From the NCBI GenBank assembly GCA_016110215.1, contig JADWQD010000019.1:434001-498000 (forward strand): a stretch of 64,000 bases of DNA, given 5' to 3'. The notes under the pieces are model-generated. The model did no database searches. It worked only from the letters and a program-made list of their open reading frames with translations, and had not been told where the DNA came from. Below are positions 47,360 through 59,512 of this stretch, piece by piece. Both the position numbers and the translations under genes were made by a program. How positions within the stretch are numbered: position 1 is the stretch's first letter; each line of letters starts with the position of its first letter. This stretch comes from Capronia americana (lineage: Eukaryota; Ascomycota; Eurotiomycetes; Chaetothyriales; Herpotrichiellaceae).

Positions 47360-48665
47360 TGCTGGCTTAGAGGTCCGGTTCTGCGGATTGGCGGCGAGAC
47401 AGTTCTGGGGGCCGCTTCCCGCGGCGCCTCTGATGTTGGGGCTGCTGTGGCTGATTGGCCGTTGAGAATGCGCGCGGCGACATAGTGAGGTTCCGCGAGA
47501 ATAATTGGGAAGAACTTCTCGGAGGCTGCTTCGCAGATCAACAAGAACAGTGACTTGAGGTCTCAGACCCAGAAGATATGGCCCAGGCGAGACAGACTGG
47601 CTCTGGGATAAGATCTGGTTCTGTGCTTGCGCAGACTTTGCGGCTAGTATCCCATAACTATTCAGACCCTGACCAGACGACTTGAACAATACTCGTATCT
47701 GATAGCGAATCCCAGCTATACTGTGCTGATATGCTTGGTGACTGTCCCTGGGAAGGGTGCGGAAGCATTATGCCTGCCAAAAGTGGAACCCTCTGAAAAC
47801 AAGGTATCAGCGACATGGCCATCTTCAAAATCGGGCAGAGGGTATGTGTTGAAGGAAGAAAGAGCGGGATCGGCCGAATCATCCCACACTAGCTGTCAGC
47901 AAGTCCATAGCCAGATTAGGGTACTATACTTCAGAGATGAAATGACTGCCTTGCCGAAAAGAAGACGCTAAGCAGGAGAAAGTATGTGCCTCACCCTAGG
48001 GTTTTCTTGAATTGCTCGATGTTCCGACAATAGACAAAACGAGGACGAACATTGTGAACCTAATTATTTCGATTGCAGATCCAAAGGGAACATGACAAGA
48101 ACTCAGTAGGATACCAGGCGAGCGGACTCTAGCCATCATTCCTAATTGCTACAGGAACAACGCGACTTGTAACATTGTGTGAAAGCACCAGACGCTTGTT
48201 GCGTTCTGGAATCAAAAGAGAACAGGTAGTTTGCGATGCAGTTGTTCTGGACTGCTGTAGACCATCTGCAAGGATTGATTCGGAGTAGCATCGGGTATAA
48301 ATTGCCCGCCCCGAGCGATGAGCGCGATGAAGGCTCCAGCCACCTTGGCGTTAGTGGCGTTTTTATTTGCTTCGAGACCCTGCAGGTGTCCACCCGTACA
48401 ATTCAACGCTGTTTCCTGCGCTTTAGAGCCCAGCAGTCACCCGAATCTCGGAGAGCTCGCTGAAAATTCGCTTGTCGCGGAGATCTTTTGCTTGTCTCAC
48501 GAGGCTGAAGTACTCCCACTGTAACCTGATCTGGTCGTCACACCACGTGGCTTAAGTGACGCATGATGTCCAGACTGCAATCGCTCGTTTTCCCACGATC
48601 CGCCCGAGAGTCAGACCACCCCGCCCGTGACCTCAGCGCCATGCTCGCTCGGCGATACCATTGAC
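47360..48665. other. Intergenic region
   Basis: About 1.3 kb. May contain upstream exons of the broken bHLH gene (a 504-nt minus frame covers 47186-47689). The right part is the promoter of the next Zn2Cys6 gene. Short minus frames at 48142-48406 show no known domain. Confidence 0.4.
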
Positions 48666-50900
48666 ATGGACGGTGTCAGGCAGGAAGACGACACGGACAA
48701 TCCGGTTCCGAGAGACTCTCAGGTCGATCAGATCCTGCGCCGCAAACGCAAGGCGCGGAAAGCTCGCGTGTGCTACCCATGCAGGCAGAGGAAGGTCAAG
48801 TGCGACTATGGAACCCCATGCCAGCGTTGCGTAGACCGAGAGCACCCGGAATTATGTTCTTATCAACAAACACCTAAACTACGATCGCTCGATCCCAACC
48901 TTACCTCATCTCCGGCAGGGGTTGCTAGGCCTGTGGCTGCTGAAGAACACCCACCTGAAGACAGCCAATTACGGTCGGAGCTGGAGAGCGTCAAGGCTCT
49001 GCTACAAGACGTACAAGGAAAGCTCCAGAGTCAACCTCCATTGCAAAAGCAGGCTCCAAGCAACATTGCCGACCGTGGTACAAGAGATGCGCACCCGACT
49101 CCCTTTGGAGTTCAAGCTCCAACTGAGCTTCTTGGTGACTTTGTCCATCTCGGTCGTCACTCGGTTCCCGCCATGGTCATGGCACTAGGCACCAGAAGTG
49201 ACAAGGAAGCTGTGCAGAACATCATCGGCGAGGGCGCCCTACCCCTTTTCGGCTTAGACAATGACAGCGCAACATATCCGTTTGTCGATCTCTGGGGACT
49301 GCCTACCGGTTCCTCTACCCGTGTTCTCGAAATCTGCAAAATCGTACCCTCTGATGCTGATTGCTTCCAATTCCTTCGACAGTATCGAGACGTCGCTCAT
49401 ATTCTCTATCCAGCGGTAGTCGACGTTGACCAGCTGGAGACGGACTTGACCCAATTTCTCATCAGCCGATCCAGCCAACAGCCACCAGTTGACAACTACG
49501 TCAATGCATCGTCGACCGTTTACGGGAAGAACCTGCACTGGCTCAGTCTCATGTTTGCCTGCCTTGCATCAGGCTGTCAAGCTTCTTCGCTCCCACGGAA
49601 GGAACGTCATCTAACCTCTCAAATCTACGGTACGCAGGAGCCCGCTCCAAATCCTGGCATTAGATTTCGAGGCTGATAACACGCACAGTGTGTTGTGCAT
49701 ACGAATGTCTTCGGTGTGTCAATTACCTTTGCCATCCGACGGTGTTGGACATCCAATCGCTGTTGGTTCTGGGAAATGTCATTGCAAACAACATGAACGC
49801 CGGTGTTGCCTGGTCATTGCTAGGTAAATGCATGCTTTTCACAGCTCCGCGCACGTTTCTCACAGTCAATAGGATTGACGATCAGATTGGCAATCACAAT
49901 CGGCTTGCATGAAACCACCGATTCGCCCGAGCCTTCGGCTGAAATGCATTCTCGACGTGAACTTTGGTGAGCGTAATCGTCTTTGCGAGCCCTGAAGATG
50001 CTGACAATCTGCAGGTGGCGGATTCTTTGGCAAGACAGTTTGCTGTCAATCACATTCGACCGAGCTCCATCAAGTTTCATGTTCGCCTCCACACAATCTC
50101 ACCAGAGACAAGCTTCCGCCATGACTGCGATGTCGTACATTGACTGCATGAAGAGCCTTTGCAGTACTGGACTTCACATCGTCCAAGAGCGTTCCATCTC
50201 GTCAGATCTGCCCTGGGAGCCTTCGAATATGCTCAAGTTGCAAGGGGAACTCACCGATATCTTGAGACACGCAGCCCCGCATCTCAGGGACGTTACCTAT
50301 TGCCGCTCGATCAGGGATCAGCTGGAACATTGGTGTTTTGATCTCCACATCTCCTTTTTCACATCAGAGCTGTTCCGTCCACTGCTAAAGCATCAAAAAC
50401 CCAACGCAGACCAGATGATCAAACTCCGAGACAGCTGTATCGAGAACTTGGCAAAGACGGTTCATGCATTCCTAGGACTTCAGAACGTGGCCTCGAGCGT
50501 CAAGACTTCCTGGGCGGTTCTGCAGAAAGCGTTGAGCTCGGCTTTGATGTTGAGCATACTGCAGGAACCGTTGCGGGACAAACATGTGAAATCACTACTG
50601 GACAGGTTTATGGCCGTCATGGTGGATCTGAACTCCGGCCTCGGCCCTTCTGAGCTGCCTGCGCCCCTGTCTCGGTCGATCGCTGCACTGCGACGGCTAT
50701 TGGCTCTACCTGCGAATAGTAATGTCAGCGCAAGTCGAATAATTCACCTTCCAATCGAGCCTGGCCAGGACACCGAAGAATACGGACACAAATCAAAATC
50801 TCCGCACTCCATGTCGTCGTCTCAAAGCGGAGCGTCGCCGTACACCTTGAGGGATAATATCCTCTGGGGAGGTCCCGGCCATGGTATGATGCCGGAATGA
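48666..50900 (+). CDS. Zn2Cys6 transcription factor with fungal_trans domain
   Basis: Nuclear regulator of 692 residues. Exons 48666-49629, 49689-49823, 49873-49966 and 50015-50900; introns are 59, 49 and 48 bp. The open frame reaches back to a GTG at 48627, but the first in-frame ATG is 48666. The zinc cluster has Cys36, 39, 46, 52, 55 and 64 with a lengthened last loop (CVDREHPELC); a basic run precedes it. A coiled segment (LRSELESVKALLQDVQGKL) follows. Splicing builds the middle homology region: GVAWSLLG-LTIRLAITIGLHET, then RRELWWRILWQDSLLSITFDRA, matching the family's usual RRxLWWxLxxQDxxLSxxFDRP. Targets unknown; it is adjacent to a flavodoxin-like gene on the same strand. Confidence 0.92.
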
Positions 50901-51512
50901 GTGTCCCGACCTCGTCTCGATTCTCAGTGATGTCTCAATGCTGGGAAAAGAGGCGTTTTACTGCTTTCGATCACCTATCGCTGTATGTCTGCTCATGATG
51001 GACGGAAGTTCTAGACTTGTCAGTCTGCAGTGACCCGGGCGGAGGAATATGCCCGCGGTGGGGTCACGGTTCTCTTCGAGAGCTGATCGGACAGTTATAC
51101 TTCGGTACTCATGCCCTAATTTTGGCCCAATCAAGAACCAGAAATTACGCTATGCCCAGGAGTCGAGTCCAAAGGAAGGTATGACCATTGCACTACGGAT
51201 AGAATCGCCGGGATGTTCTACACCTTCGGATTGTCTGACAAGAAGCACTCCCGGTTGGGATCACGTTGTGCTCTCCTGTCCGCGCCGATCACGCCACTCC
51301 GAATACGAGATGGTCAGTGGCTGACAAGAGGACTCTATGAGCTGGTAGTCAACCGATCCAAGCTGCTGATCATGATCAGATGGTGGCATGTGTGGATTTC
51401 CTTGAGCTTCAAAAGCGAGATAAATAAAGTAGAATGAGCGTGTCTTCGGCAGCTGGACCGATCCAGTGCTCAAAGAAGTGATCTTCCAAAACATTGTCTA
51501 AATTAAGCAACA
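50901..51512. other. Intergenic region
   Basis: 3' flank of the regulator and promoter of the flavodoxin-like gene. No recognisable gene. Confidence 0.5.
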
Positions 51513-52037
51513 ATGTCTGTACTCTTGGCTTATGCCACCGCAAAGGGCTCGACATGCGAAATTGCCGAGCGGATTGCGTTGAAACTCAGAGATCTTTCCA
51601 TCGACGTCAAATGTGTAGCCATCGGCGACGTTAGTGCTACATCCCTACCTACCTACTCCGCCATTATTGTTGGCAGTGCCATCCACGCTGGCTCATGGCT
51701 CAGCCCTGCTCGTCACTTTATCGACAGGAATGCGACGGTCCTCAAGAACAAACCTACCTGGGCGTTTAGTGTGGGCATGCCGCCACGGGAAGAAGATCGA
51801 AGAAAGGAAGAGACCGCGGTCGAAGGCAAGGTCCGGAAGGTGCTGCCAGAATTGCGGGGGCACGAGCTGTTCCAGGGCCGCTTTAACAAGTTGGATCTGC
51901 CATGGATAGGCCGGGTTATTATCTCTTGCTGCATACCAAAGGAGAAGACAAAGTGGGGAGACGCGAGAGACTGGGATAAAATCGATGCTTGGGCCGAGAG
52001 CGTCGGAAAGGAGATTAAGAGTTTGTCGACTCATTGA
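51513..52037 (+). CDS. Flavodoxin-domain protein (HemG-like)
   Basis: Single-exon protein of 174 residues. The N-terminus LLAYATAKGSTCEIAERIA is the FMN phosphate-binding loop of the flavodoxin-5 family, of which bacterial HemG (menaquinone-dependent protoporphyrinogen oxidase) is the best-known member. The second FMN loop is IVGSAIHAGSW, with Trp possibly stacking on the flavin; FSVGMPPREEDR supplies the third strand and loop. The C-terminal WDKIDAWAESVGKEI helix matches the family. Fungi have their own mitochondrial protoporphyrinogen oxidase, so a general FMN-dependent reductase role is more likely than heme synthesis. Such genes in fungi are often thought to come from bacteria; the sequence here gives no direct proof. 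Confidence 0.88.
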   Translation: MSVLLAYATAKGSTCEIAERIALKLRDLSIDVKCVAIGDVSATSLPTYSAIIVGSAIHAGSWLSPARHFIDRNATVLKNKPTWAFSVGMPPREEDRRKEETAVEGKVRKVLPELRGHELFQGRFNKLDLPWIGRVIISCCIPKEKTKWGDARDWDKIDAWAESVGKEIKSLSTH

Positions 52038-52901
52038 GGAGATAAGAGGTTTTGTAATCGTCGACGTCTGTGAGCGAAAGGTGCCTGTTCAATATGAGCG
52101 CTTTGATAATAGCATGGGTTGGTGGTGTGCGAGGACTTTACTTGAAGCATTCCGAATTTGGGACCGAAGTTAACTTTGATACTATGCCTGAGCCGAAATT
52201 TCGTACAAGGAATTGAGAAATGTAAATCCAATCTCTTCACCTAGTGTACCAGGCGTTGTTAGGCCTACATTTACAAAGGACTCACTCTGCACCCCCACTA
52301 ATAGTGATTCTCAAGGTCAAGATTGAGGGACCCAGAGCCTCAAGATATTCCGAGACGCGATATGCTGGATGCGGGCTCTGCCACCGCGAATCGAGAGTGC
52401 GGCAGTGCGGAAGCTCGTGAGTCTGCTTCATCCCAAGTGAGTATAATCTGTCAAAGGGCGTCTTCCGAGACCGCGATTGAGGTCCCCGTTGGATGCGGTC
52501 GGTGCAACCCGCAGCGAGTTAACAACCTCAGATGAAATATTGCAGAGATAGGGCCATATGCGGACAGACATTGCTGTGACTGGTTGGATGGTTCTCTGGA
52601 ATGGCGTGTTTTGCGACTTGCCGGCGATCGTCGTTGGAGCAATCCAGCTTTGCAGTATTCGATGTCTCGTGGTGAATCGAAGCGTTCTGATACGCCCAGC
52701 GTGGGTTAGCTTCATACAATGGATCAAGCGCGATTGGACTGCCAAGAAACGTTTCATAAGTGGCGGTCGAGTATTTGCTCTGGGAAGGCCGACGCCGGCG
52801 TGAATGGAATCCTGTGGGAAGACATATAAAGTAGTAGAGTAGCAACCGTAACATGGCATCGTAGTAGCGCCTCAGAAACGTTTGGGGGGCAGCTCTCGAA
52901 C
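52038..52901. other. Intergenic region
   Basis: Contains overlapping minus-strand open frames at 52428-52944 in all three frames. None has a domain or a convincing splice pattern. Promoter of the secreted-protein gene lies at the right. Confidence 0.45.
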
Positions 52902-54015
52902 ATGAAGGTCCCGATTGTTGTCCTTTGCTCGGGCTTCGCAGCATTCGTCGTCGGACAGAACCAAAGCCAAGCCCAGTGTCTTCAATCTTTCAACGGTACC
53001 ATTGGAAATGGTACAATAGGCTCGGAGCAGCAAGTCAGCAGCCTCACTGTGCGAACTGTTAATGCAACCGATGCCAACCAGGGAGTCGCCGTCGACCAGG
53101 AGTATTTCTATTCCATCGACAACTATTCGATCACCAAGCACAACAAGACCACAGGAAGAGCAATCCAACAATGGTATGGAGGAGCCAATGGGCCAATCAT
53201 TCACCTTGACGGCGGTGTTGTCATCAACGGAACCCTGTACGCTCCTCACTCAAATTATCCAAACTTTCCCGAGACGTCTTCGGTCGAGGAGTGGAACGTC
53301 ACGACAATGGAGCACATCAGATCATACTCGTTCGGCGTCAATCGTGGGAGCTTGACATGGGTCGACCAGGACAGCACTGGGACGTGGTATGGGGCGTTTG
53401 CCAACGTAAGTTTGTATTTTTGCAACGACAAATGGTTGTCGTTTCGACCTGCTTATGCCATGAGCCAAGTCCTACCTTCTGTCAAGCAGTGAGTCAAGCC
53501 TCGACTGCTAACACTCTTTATCTTTTTAGTATGACAAGATTCAAGCCGGGCAGACACAACCATATGGATTGAGCATCAACACGCAGTTTGTCCGCTTTTC
53601 TCCCGGCCCCGAATCCCCTTTTCAATATATTGCCCAATCTTGGATCTTCCCGAGAGAGCTGGTATCAACGAATTTCGCACCAATGTCCAACTCCGGTGGC
53701 AGCTTTGCTCCGGATGGTTGGCTGTACATCACTGGCCACGATGCGAGCGCGGCGTACGCCTTGCAAATACCGTCTGCCGGTAGTGTCCTGATCTGGGTCG
53801 CAACAGTAGATCTGCCAGATATTGCTGGCCAGGGAATCGCATGGGATAGGAGCGCTCGAACGCAGGGAGGTAACGGAACGCTCTATGGGATCAGTCGCGA
53901 AAGCAGGCAAGTTGTGGAAATGAGGGTGCCGCTGCAGGCATGCAGGCCAAATACGGATCTGCCGGTTGGTGTTGTATTAGGACCTGGGGACTTTATTGAT
54001 CCCAACTCGGACTGA
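52902..54015 (+). CDS. Secreted protein of unknown function, possible beta-propeller
   Basis: Protein of 329 residues. Exons 52902-53405 and 53530-54015, with a 124-bp phase-0 intron that is longer than others here. A signal peptide MKVPIVVLCSGFAAFVVG is followed by a mature start near QNQSQAQC. Many N-x-S/T sites (NGT, NAT, NKT, NVT) indicate a glycosylated extracellular protein. Short repeating blades such as NQGVAVDQEYFYSIDNYSI, GGVVINGTLYAPHSNYP, GGSFAPDGWLYITGHD and GQGIAWDRS suggest a six- or seven-bladed propeller of the NHL/quinoprotein shape. I do not recognise a catalytic motif or family name. Confidence 0.85.
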
Positions 54016-54940
54016 GGCCGTAAAGTTGTACAGAAGATCGTGAACATAGTCAGATCAAGTGTGGCAGAGATCAGACCAACAAATGGGGGTGTCGCGCGAT
54101 TGATGGTTCCGCAAACACCTTGTGGTCTTGGCTAAATTTAGGCGGTTGGTTACAGAACTTCCCGTGAACTTCCTGTGGTATCGGTACATTGTTTGTCCGG
54201 CAGTCAGAAGCCGGTCCAGGCCTCCAACTGTATCTGTCTGCAATGCTGAACTTGAGAAGCTCTTCAACTGGAGCTCAGTGCTTCCACTTTCGTGGCCATC
54301 CAGTGATACGAGCTCATTGGCTGCAAAATCTACCAGTAATACCTTCGAAGATTGCTCGAGTGGTCGCCGCGTGCTGGCACCTAATTCCTTTGTCAAAGAA
54401 AGCAAACTTGGCTTTGGGCATATAGTTTTCTATCTCCCACCTGTTTCCTTAACTACATGCCGGTCACAAAAGCTCTCAAGCACGGAGGAACTTGGACGTT
54501 CACTGGCGCAGCTGCGGACCGATGGTCATTCCTTTGGCGGTAATGAATGGCATTTCCGATCTGATTGAAATCGCAGCTCGGGCAATCTACTCATGTTTCG
54601 AAACTCCCATCACCCTTCCTGAACCAGATTTATCCTGATGTATGAGTTAAGGGACGTCCGACAATCGCAATGCCATTTCCTCCAAAAGGCGATAACACGA
54701 AAGCTTACTGCGAAACTCAGCATCGACGGCGACTCTTGCGCTACTGTTCTCTCTCATTACTCCGTCTCCGCGCCTGGGCCTGCCGGTGACTTTTCCTCCA
54801 GTCCCACGAGTCCACTCATCAATGCATCGCCATGACACACTCTTTGCCTGGGGAGACAGAAACACTGTTGGGGACTTAGGTCTCTGTTGGCCTTCGCATC
54901 TTTTCATGTGGTCGGACTCTGCGCACGAGCGCGATTCGCA
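54016..54940. other. Intergenic region
   Basis: Convergent 3' flanks of the secreted-protein gene and the MFS gene. Short frames on both strands, none with family features. Confidence 0.5.
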
Positions 54941-56890
54941 TCAATCTGCGTACCTGCTCCATTGTCGGATCCTCGCACCGTATCGGTAGAATATGAATGG
55001 TACTGGGATCATGACTAAGGAAATGAAACCTGGAATGCTGCTTGCCCAACCCGCTCCGAGTTTTTCGTACATGGCATGAGTGAACACTGGAAATCTGCAC
55101 GGTCTCAGCAACATCACTGCTCTTTTGGGGCGATACTTACGCAGCTGCAAAACCACAACGCAGGAGATCGTTGGCAGCGAGCACAGAGGCGGCATGCTTC
55201 GTGTACGCCAAGGCCAAGTACGTCAAGATCCCTTGCTGTTCCCATGTCAGCTTGGGCCGTCTTGGTGGACTTTGTGGCAACATACAAAGAAGACAAACAG
55301 GGCGAATCCGAAAGGCAATGATCCGATGATTGGGACAATCCAGTGACTAGACACGGTCAGATAGCTCCGAACCAATCTCCCGCCAACTTACGTCTGTGCA
55401 GCTCCTGCCCATCCAAACCAGAACATACTGATTGGGACGCAGAACGAGCCAAAGAGCATCGTCCAAAGCCATTCTTCAAGCGGCGGAGGCCGCCCATCGC
55501 GTTTCCACATGCCTCCATATCGGTGCCGGATAAACCACATTTGGACCACCAGACCGAGCCCTATGCCGATGAGGACGCCAAAGAAGCTCAACCCAATCAT
55601 CCCCGGTTTCCAGCCATATAGCTCGCCGTAGACGTACGGAAAAGCTTCGAAGAACAGGTACTCGAGGCCGTACAGCAATGCCAGGTAAATCGAAAGGAGG
55701 AGCACTAGAGCACGTCAGTGGCAAAATAATGGAGCATTGGGGCGAACTTACCAATCGGTTCGTACACCAGCAACGTAAATGGTCTGATCATATAGATGTG
55801 AATGGCATCTTTCATGGTGAGTTTCCCGGCCCTTTCTGACAAAGACCTCCAGTTTGGGTTCCCCGTTTGCTGGCGGATCCTTGCCGCTCTATCGGACAGA
55901 ATCTTGTCCGCCGAGGTTTCGGGAAGGCAGAAGAACGTCAGAACCAGCGTGAACGCCGACATCCACAGGATTGCCCATATCGTCCACCTCCAACTATGTT
56001 CCTGATACGCGAACCCGCCGAAGAGCGGTCCCAGAACTGGACCAAGAGCTGCGATTGCGCCCCAGATACCGAGGCAGTAAGGGACATGTTTAGGGTCAAC
56101 GATGTCCACAATACTTCCACCGCCTACCGCAAGGCATGGGCTGGCGATGAAGCCTCCGAGGAACCTCATGGACAACAGCGTACCAAGATTCCCGGCCAGT
56201 GCAGTCGGGACTTGAAGACAGACGAAGACGGCGAGAGTTGGAATGTACACCATGTTGCGCCCAATTGTTGGGATTTCCGAGAGAGGTGCCCAAAGCTGCA
56301 TCCATGTCAGTCAGCTTGGCCTTCAGCGTGGCTCCCATGCTCACCATAGGCCCAAGCCCATATCCAGCAACGAAAAGACTGAGTCCGAGTGCTGCCACCG
56401 CAGAGCTGCAGTGGAAGTATTCCATTACACCGGTTATGCCGCCGGAGAAAATCGAGGAGGAAACGGTGACGATAAAGGTGAGGACACCGACCTGCTCCTT
56501 GTTAGTCTCCAAGCTTCACGATCCTAGGAAAGTGCGCGCAGGTGTACGAACTTGGGACACGATAAAGCATTTCGCAATACTCGAGAAGTTTCTCGGATTC
56601 GCAGGGTCATCATCACCATCCCAGCCGACCAAGAACCTATCCTTCTCTTCGTTCGGCTCTTCAGCATCATTCATCTCATGTTCCTCCTGGCCCGATTCCA
56701 ATGACTGATTTGCGTCCTCGTGATCAATCCTTCTGGGCGCAGTACTGTGGTTGTCGGCCTTCGGAGTCGAGCTTGGAGGAGGCAATCTCTCATGCATAGC
56801 CCGATCTGAGTGGGAGCATATGCGCCCACGAGATATGAGCCGCAACAGTGTTGCAGCCGCAGTGTTCTCAAAATACACTGTAGGGGCCAT
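54941..56890 (-). CDS. MFS multidrug/polyamine-type transporter (DHA1)
   Basis: Plasma-membrane exporter, 550 residues, seven exons: 56890-56552, 56491-56345, 56295-55752, 55704-55392, 55346-55286, 55235-55141 and 55094-54941. The introns are 45-60 bp and every junction keeps the frame. An acidic cytosolic N-terminus ends EKDRFLVGWDGDDDPANPRNFS, the usual preface to helix 1 in this family. SSSIFSGGITGVMEYF, YGLGPM-LWAPLSEIPTIGRN and RFLGGFIASPCLAVGGGSIVD are the signature blocks of the Tpo/Flr-type DHA1 group. Helix 5 carries GIWGAIAALGPVLGPLFGGF (motif C-like antiporter signature). Helix 11 is joined correctly across exons 6 and 7 (LRCGFAAAFPVFTHAMY). The start ATG 56890 sits in a good context (gccATGg); ATG 56797 is the alternative. 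Confidence 0.88.
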
Positions 56891-57199
56891 GGCGAACAAG
56901 TGGCGGTACTTTATGGGTTCGAAAAGACAGAAACTATGCTTCGTTGGCCATTGTCCCTTTTATCTTCCGTTCCACACTGCATATTGCTCTCGGCTCGGAA
57001 GCCCAGCGTCTATCCGGACCTTCGGTGTCTCTCGTTTCCTTGAGCCATGGCCAAGGGGAAGTGCTGACGAAAAGCCTCATACTATAGCGATGTTGGAAAT
57101 ACCCCTACAGGTTACAAGATATTTGCCGTTCCTGGAAAGCCGGAGCGAGCACTTCAACTCCGGTCCCCACCACAAGATTATTCTGGAAATTAAGAACAT

Positions 57200-58319
57200 G
57201 TGAAGATCCATCTCGGTGTATTGACCTGGAGCTCCGCTTTATCGATATGTAACCGGATGCACTTCGCTGTAATTATCCCATGCGCAGCCAATATCTCTAA
57301 TAGCAGACTCGTTAATATAGAGGGATGTTCCACTCCTAGCACCTTCTCATACCCGCCAGTGCCCGTCGATACATTGATTCTACCCCATTATACTTCCCTT
57401 AATATTATAGTACCGTTACTAGAATACTTATATTAAATAATATCTACTCGTAATTAAGGCCGCACACTTCTTTATAAACTTCGAGGCTTACTCTCGCCAT
57501 CCTTTCCGCCACCCTATACCGTCTACTAATATAACTATACTACGACCCTTAATATAGGACCGTTACCTAGCCCCTTAGATCATCCGTCTTATCCCCTCAG
57601 TACCCCTCTATAACTTCTATCTATAGAAATAACGCCTAATATATTTACTAGTTTATATAGTCTCCCGTTAGAAACACCTCGCTTAAGATATTTATATATT
57701 ACGTTTACTATCTCTCTAACTTATAGTGTAGCTTAAGCTATTTCTTCTTTAAGAATTATACCTATTAATATATATTAAATAAGCTTTTACTTACTCTAGA
57801 GCTAATTAATTAGTATACTTATAATATAGTAATATTCTCTTTAGTTAATATCCCCTCCTTTATTAATATACTATCTATAGAGAAGATAGTCTAGGATCGC
57901 TTTACTATTAAAGAGACTTATAAGCGCTAGTAGTCGCGCCGCTAAGTTCTATATCTATTAAATATATCTATACTATAAACTAAACTTAGGTTTAGAGTAA
58001 AATAATAGAGATAATATAATAAAATTAGTACTATTATATTATAACTTAACCTTTAAGGCGGCCTCTTTAGATATATATTATAGAAGGTTACTTAAGGAAG
58101 TTATATAGTATTATATAGTAAGGTGCCCTACTTAGCCCTATTTAGAGATTATATAACTAAGTAATATAGAGTACTATATTTAGAGGTGCTTAGTATACTT
58201 AGTAATAAGTATACTAAGTATATTAAGTACTAATATAGTATATATATAGGCCGATAGCCCGTCCCTAAATATCTTCTATAGTTAATTTTAGTTATACTCT
58301 AATCTTTATCTTTAGAATA
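57200..58319. repeat. AT-rich RIP-degraded DNA, no recognisable coding relic
   Basis: From about 57.25 kb the sequence becomes AT-rich and CpA/TpG dinucleotides become rare while CpG and TpA remain. This is the signature of repeat-induced point mutation acting on CpA. I could not identify the original repeat in this stretch. Confidence 0.7.
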
Positions 58320-58325
58320 AAGAAG

Positions 58326-58659
58326 TTAGACTACAGATCGGATAGTTTCGGGTCGGGTTTTCAGGGCTGGTATCCGGTCCGATAGTAGTACTCGGACACT
58401 TTTTAGCTGTCCGAGCCCGAGTCCGATAGGGGTTTTCCTAGTCCTATAGGGCCTAAAAAACCTAAAAATTACTAAAAATAGTAGTAAAATATACTATTTT
58501 TAGTAATTTTTAGGTTTTTCGCTGTCCTATAGGGTTTATTACTAAAATTATTACGTCCAAGTACTTTATTAGTAAGCAGAATCGCTGTCCGATAGGGCCT
58601 AAAGCCCTACCGGGTCGTACTATCCTACCGGATAACCCGGCGTCCGATCTACAGTCTAA
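58326..58659. mobile_element. 334-bp terminal-inverted-repeat element (MITE-like)
   Basis: Left end TTAGACTACAGATCGGA and the reverse complement of the right end TTAGACTGTAGATCGGA agree at 15 of 17 bases. Both ends are flanked by the direct repeat AAGAAG (58320-58325 and 58660-58665), a likely target-site duplication. It has no coding capacity. It is richer in GC and keeps CpA/TpG pairs, unlike its surroundings. The centre has a near-perfect palindrome (58456-58481 with 58494-58519). Confidence 0.75.
58456..58519. repeat. Internal palindrome of the MITE-like element
   Basis: Two 26-base arms, including cctaaaaattactaaaaata and its complement, separated by 12 bases. It could form a strong hairpin. 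Confidence 0.85.
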
Positions 58660-58919
58660 AAGAAGTATTATTTTACTACTATACTATTATAAATAACTAT
58701 ATATTTTTATCTTTAGCTAGTATCTATACTACTTCTCTAGTAAGAGAAACTCTTAAAGTATAGACTTATCTTATATAGAGCGATTTATAATATATTAATT
58801 ATTTATCTTAATAAATAGTATAGATATTTAGTAGTACCCGACTAATATTACTAAAGACTAATAATCTAAATATAAAAAGCCTTAGAAATCTATTAATTAC
58901 TAGCCTAATATAAACCGGC

Positions 58920-59512
58920 GGAAGTATTAATAATAAGAAAAATATTCTTAAGATAGATTTATACTATAAAGATTATAATAAACTTAATATCTTCCTAATC
59001 TAGCTTAAACTTATATTTAAACTTAATTTAATTAAGTTTAATATAGAAGCTAGTAAAGTTATATATATAATAATATACTTTAAGGGATTAGTATTTATAT
59101 AGTTTAAACTAATTATAAAAAGTTATATAAATAATAATATTATAAATATAGAAATTATAATATATTTTAAATACTTTATTAAGTTTAAAAATTATATTTA
59201 AAAAGTATTTAAAATTATTAATAATAAATAAATAGTAATTTAAATAATTTAACTTCTTATAATTTAGATATTTAATATAAATATCTATTTTAAATAGGCT
59301 TAATACCGTCCTAATTAGAAAGTTAAAATTTTAATTAAGATTCTAATATTTAATTAAAATTTTACTATTAAATATATAATATATTATTAATATATTATAT
59401 TAAGATAAAGTTTAAGTTAAGGTAGTCTTACTAACTATATTTTTAAGATTTAAAATAATAAATATATTCTAAGTACTATTTTACTACTTCTAAAGCTAAT
59501 TACCTAACTAAT
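58920..59512 (+). mobile_element. RIP-degraded retrotransposon Gag fragment
   Basis: Plus-strand conceptual reading gives KLNIFLI-stop-LKLIFKLNLIKF, then EASKVIYIIIYFKG and FKLIIKSYI, later YFKYFIKFKNYI. This follows the pattern of the Ty3/gypsy Gag capsid domain (R-x-K-L-x-x-F-L-x-Q-L, then Y-L-x-G-x-A-x-x-W-F). Gln and Trp codons appear as stops, as RIP would produce. The relic ends abruptly at the LTR of the minus-strand element. Confidence 0.6.

Noticed and set aside
48212..48540. Possible coding fragments on the minus strand upstream of the second Zn2Cys6 gene
   Set aside because: Short pieces look protein-like, but they cannot be joined by plausible introns and match no family I know.
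52428..52944. Minus-strand frames open in all three phases upstream of the secreted-protein gene
   Set aside because: Overlapping openness in three frames suggests low stop density rather than a gene; no motif or splice pattern seen.
54055..54568. Overlapping 116- and 148-codon frames on opposite strands
   Set aside because: No domain; located in the convergent 3' flank of two well-supported genes.
58081..58260. TATA-rich repeats as an origin or centromere core
   Set aside because: RIP explains the AT content; no defined repeat unit or known origin motif is present.
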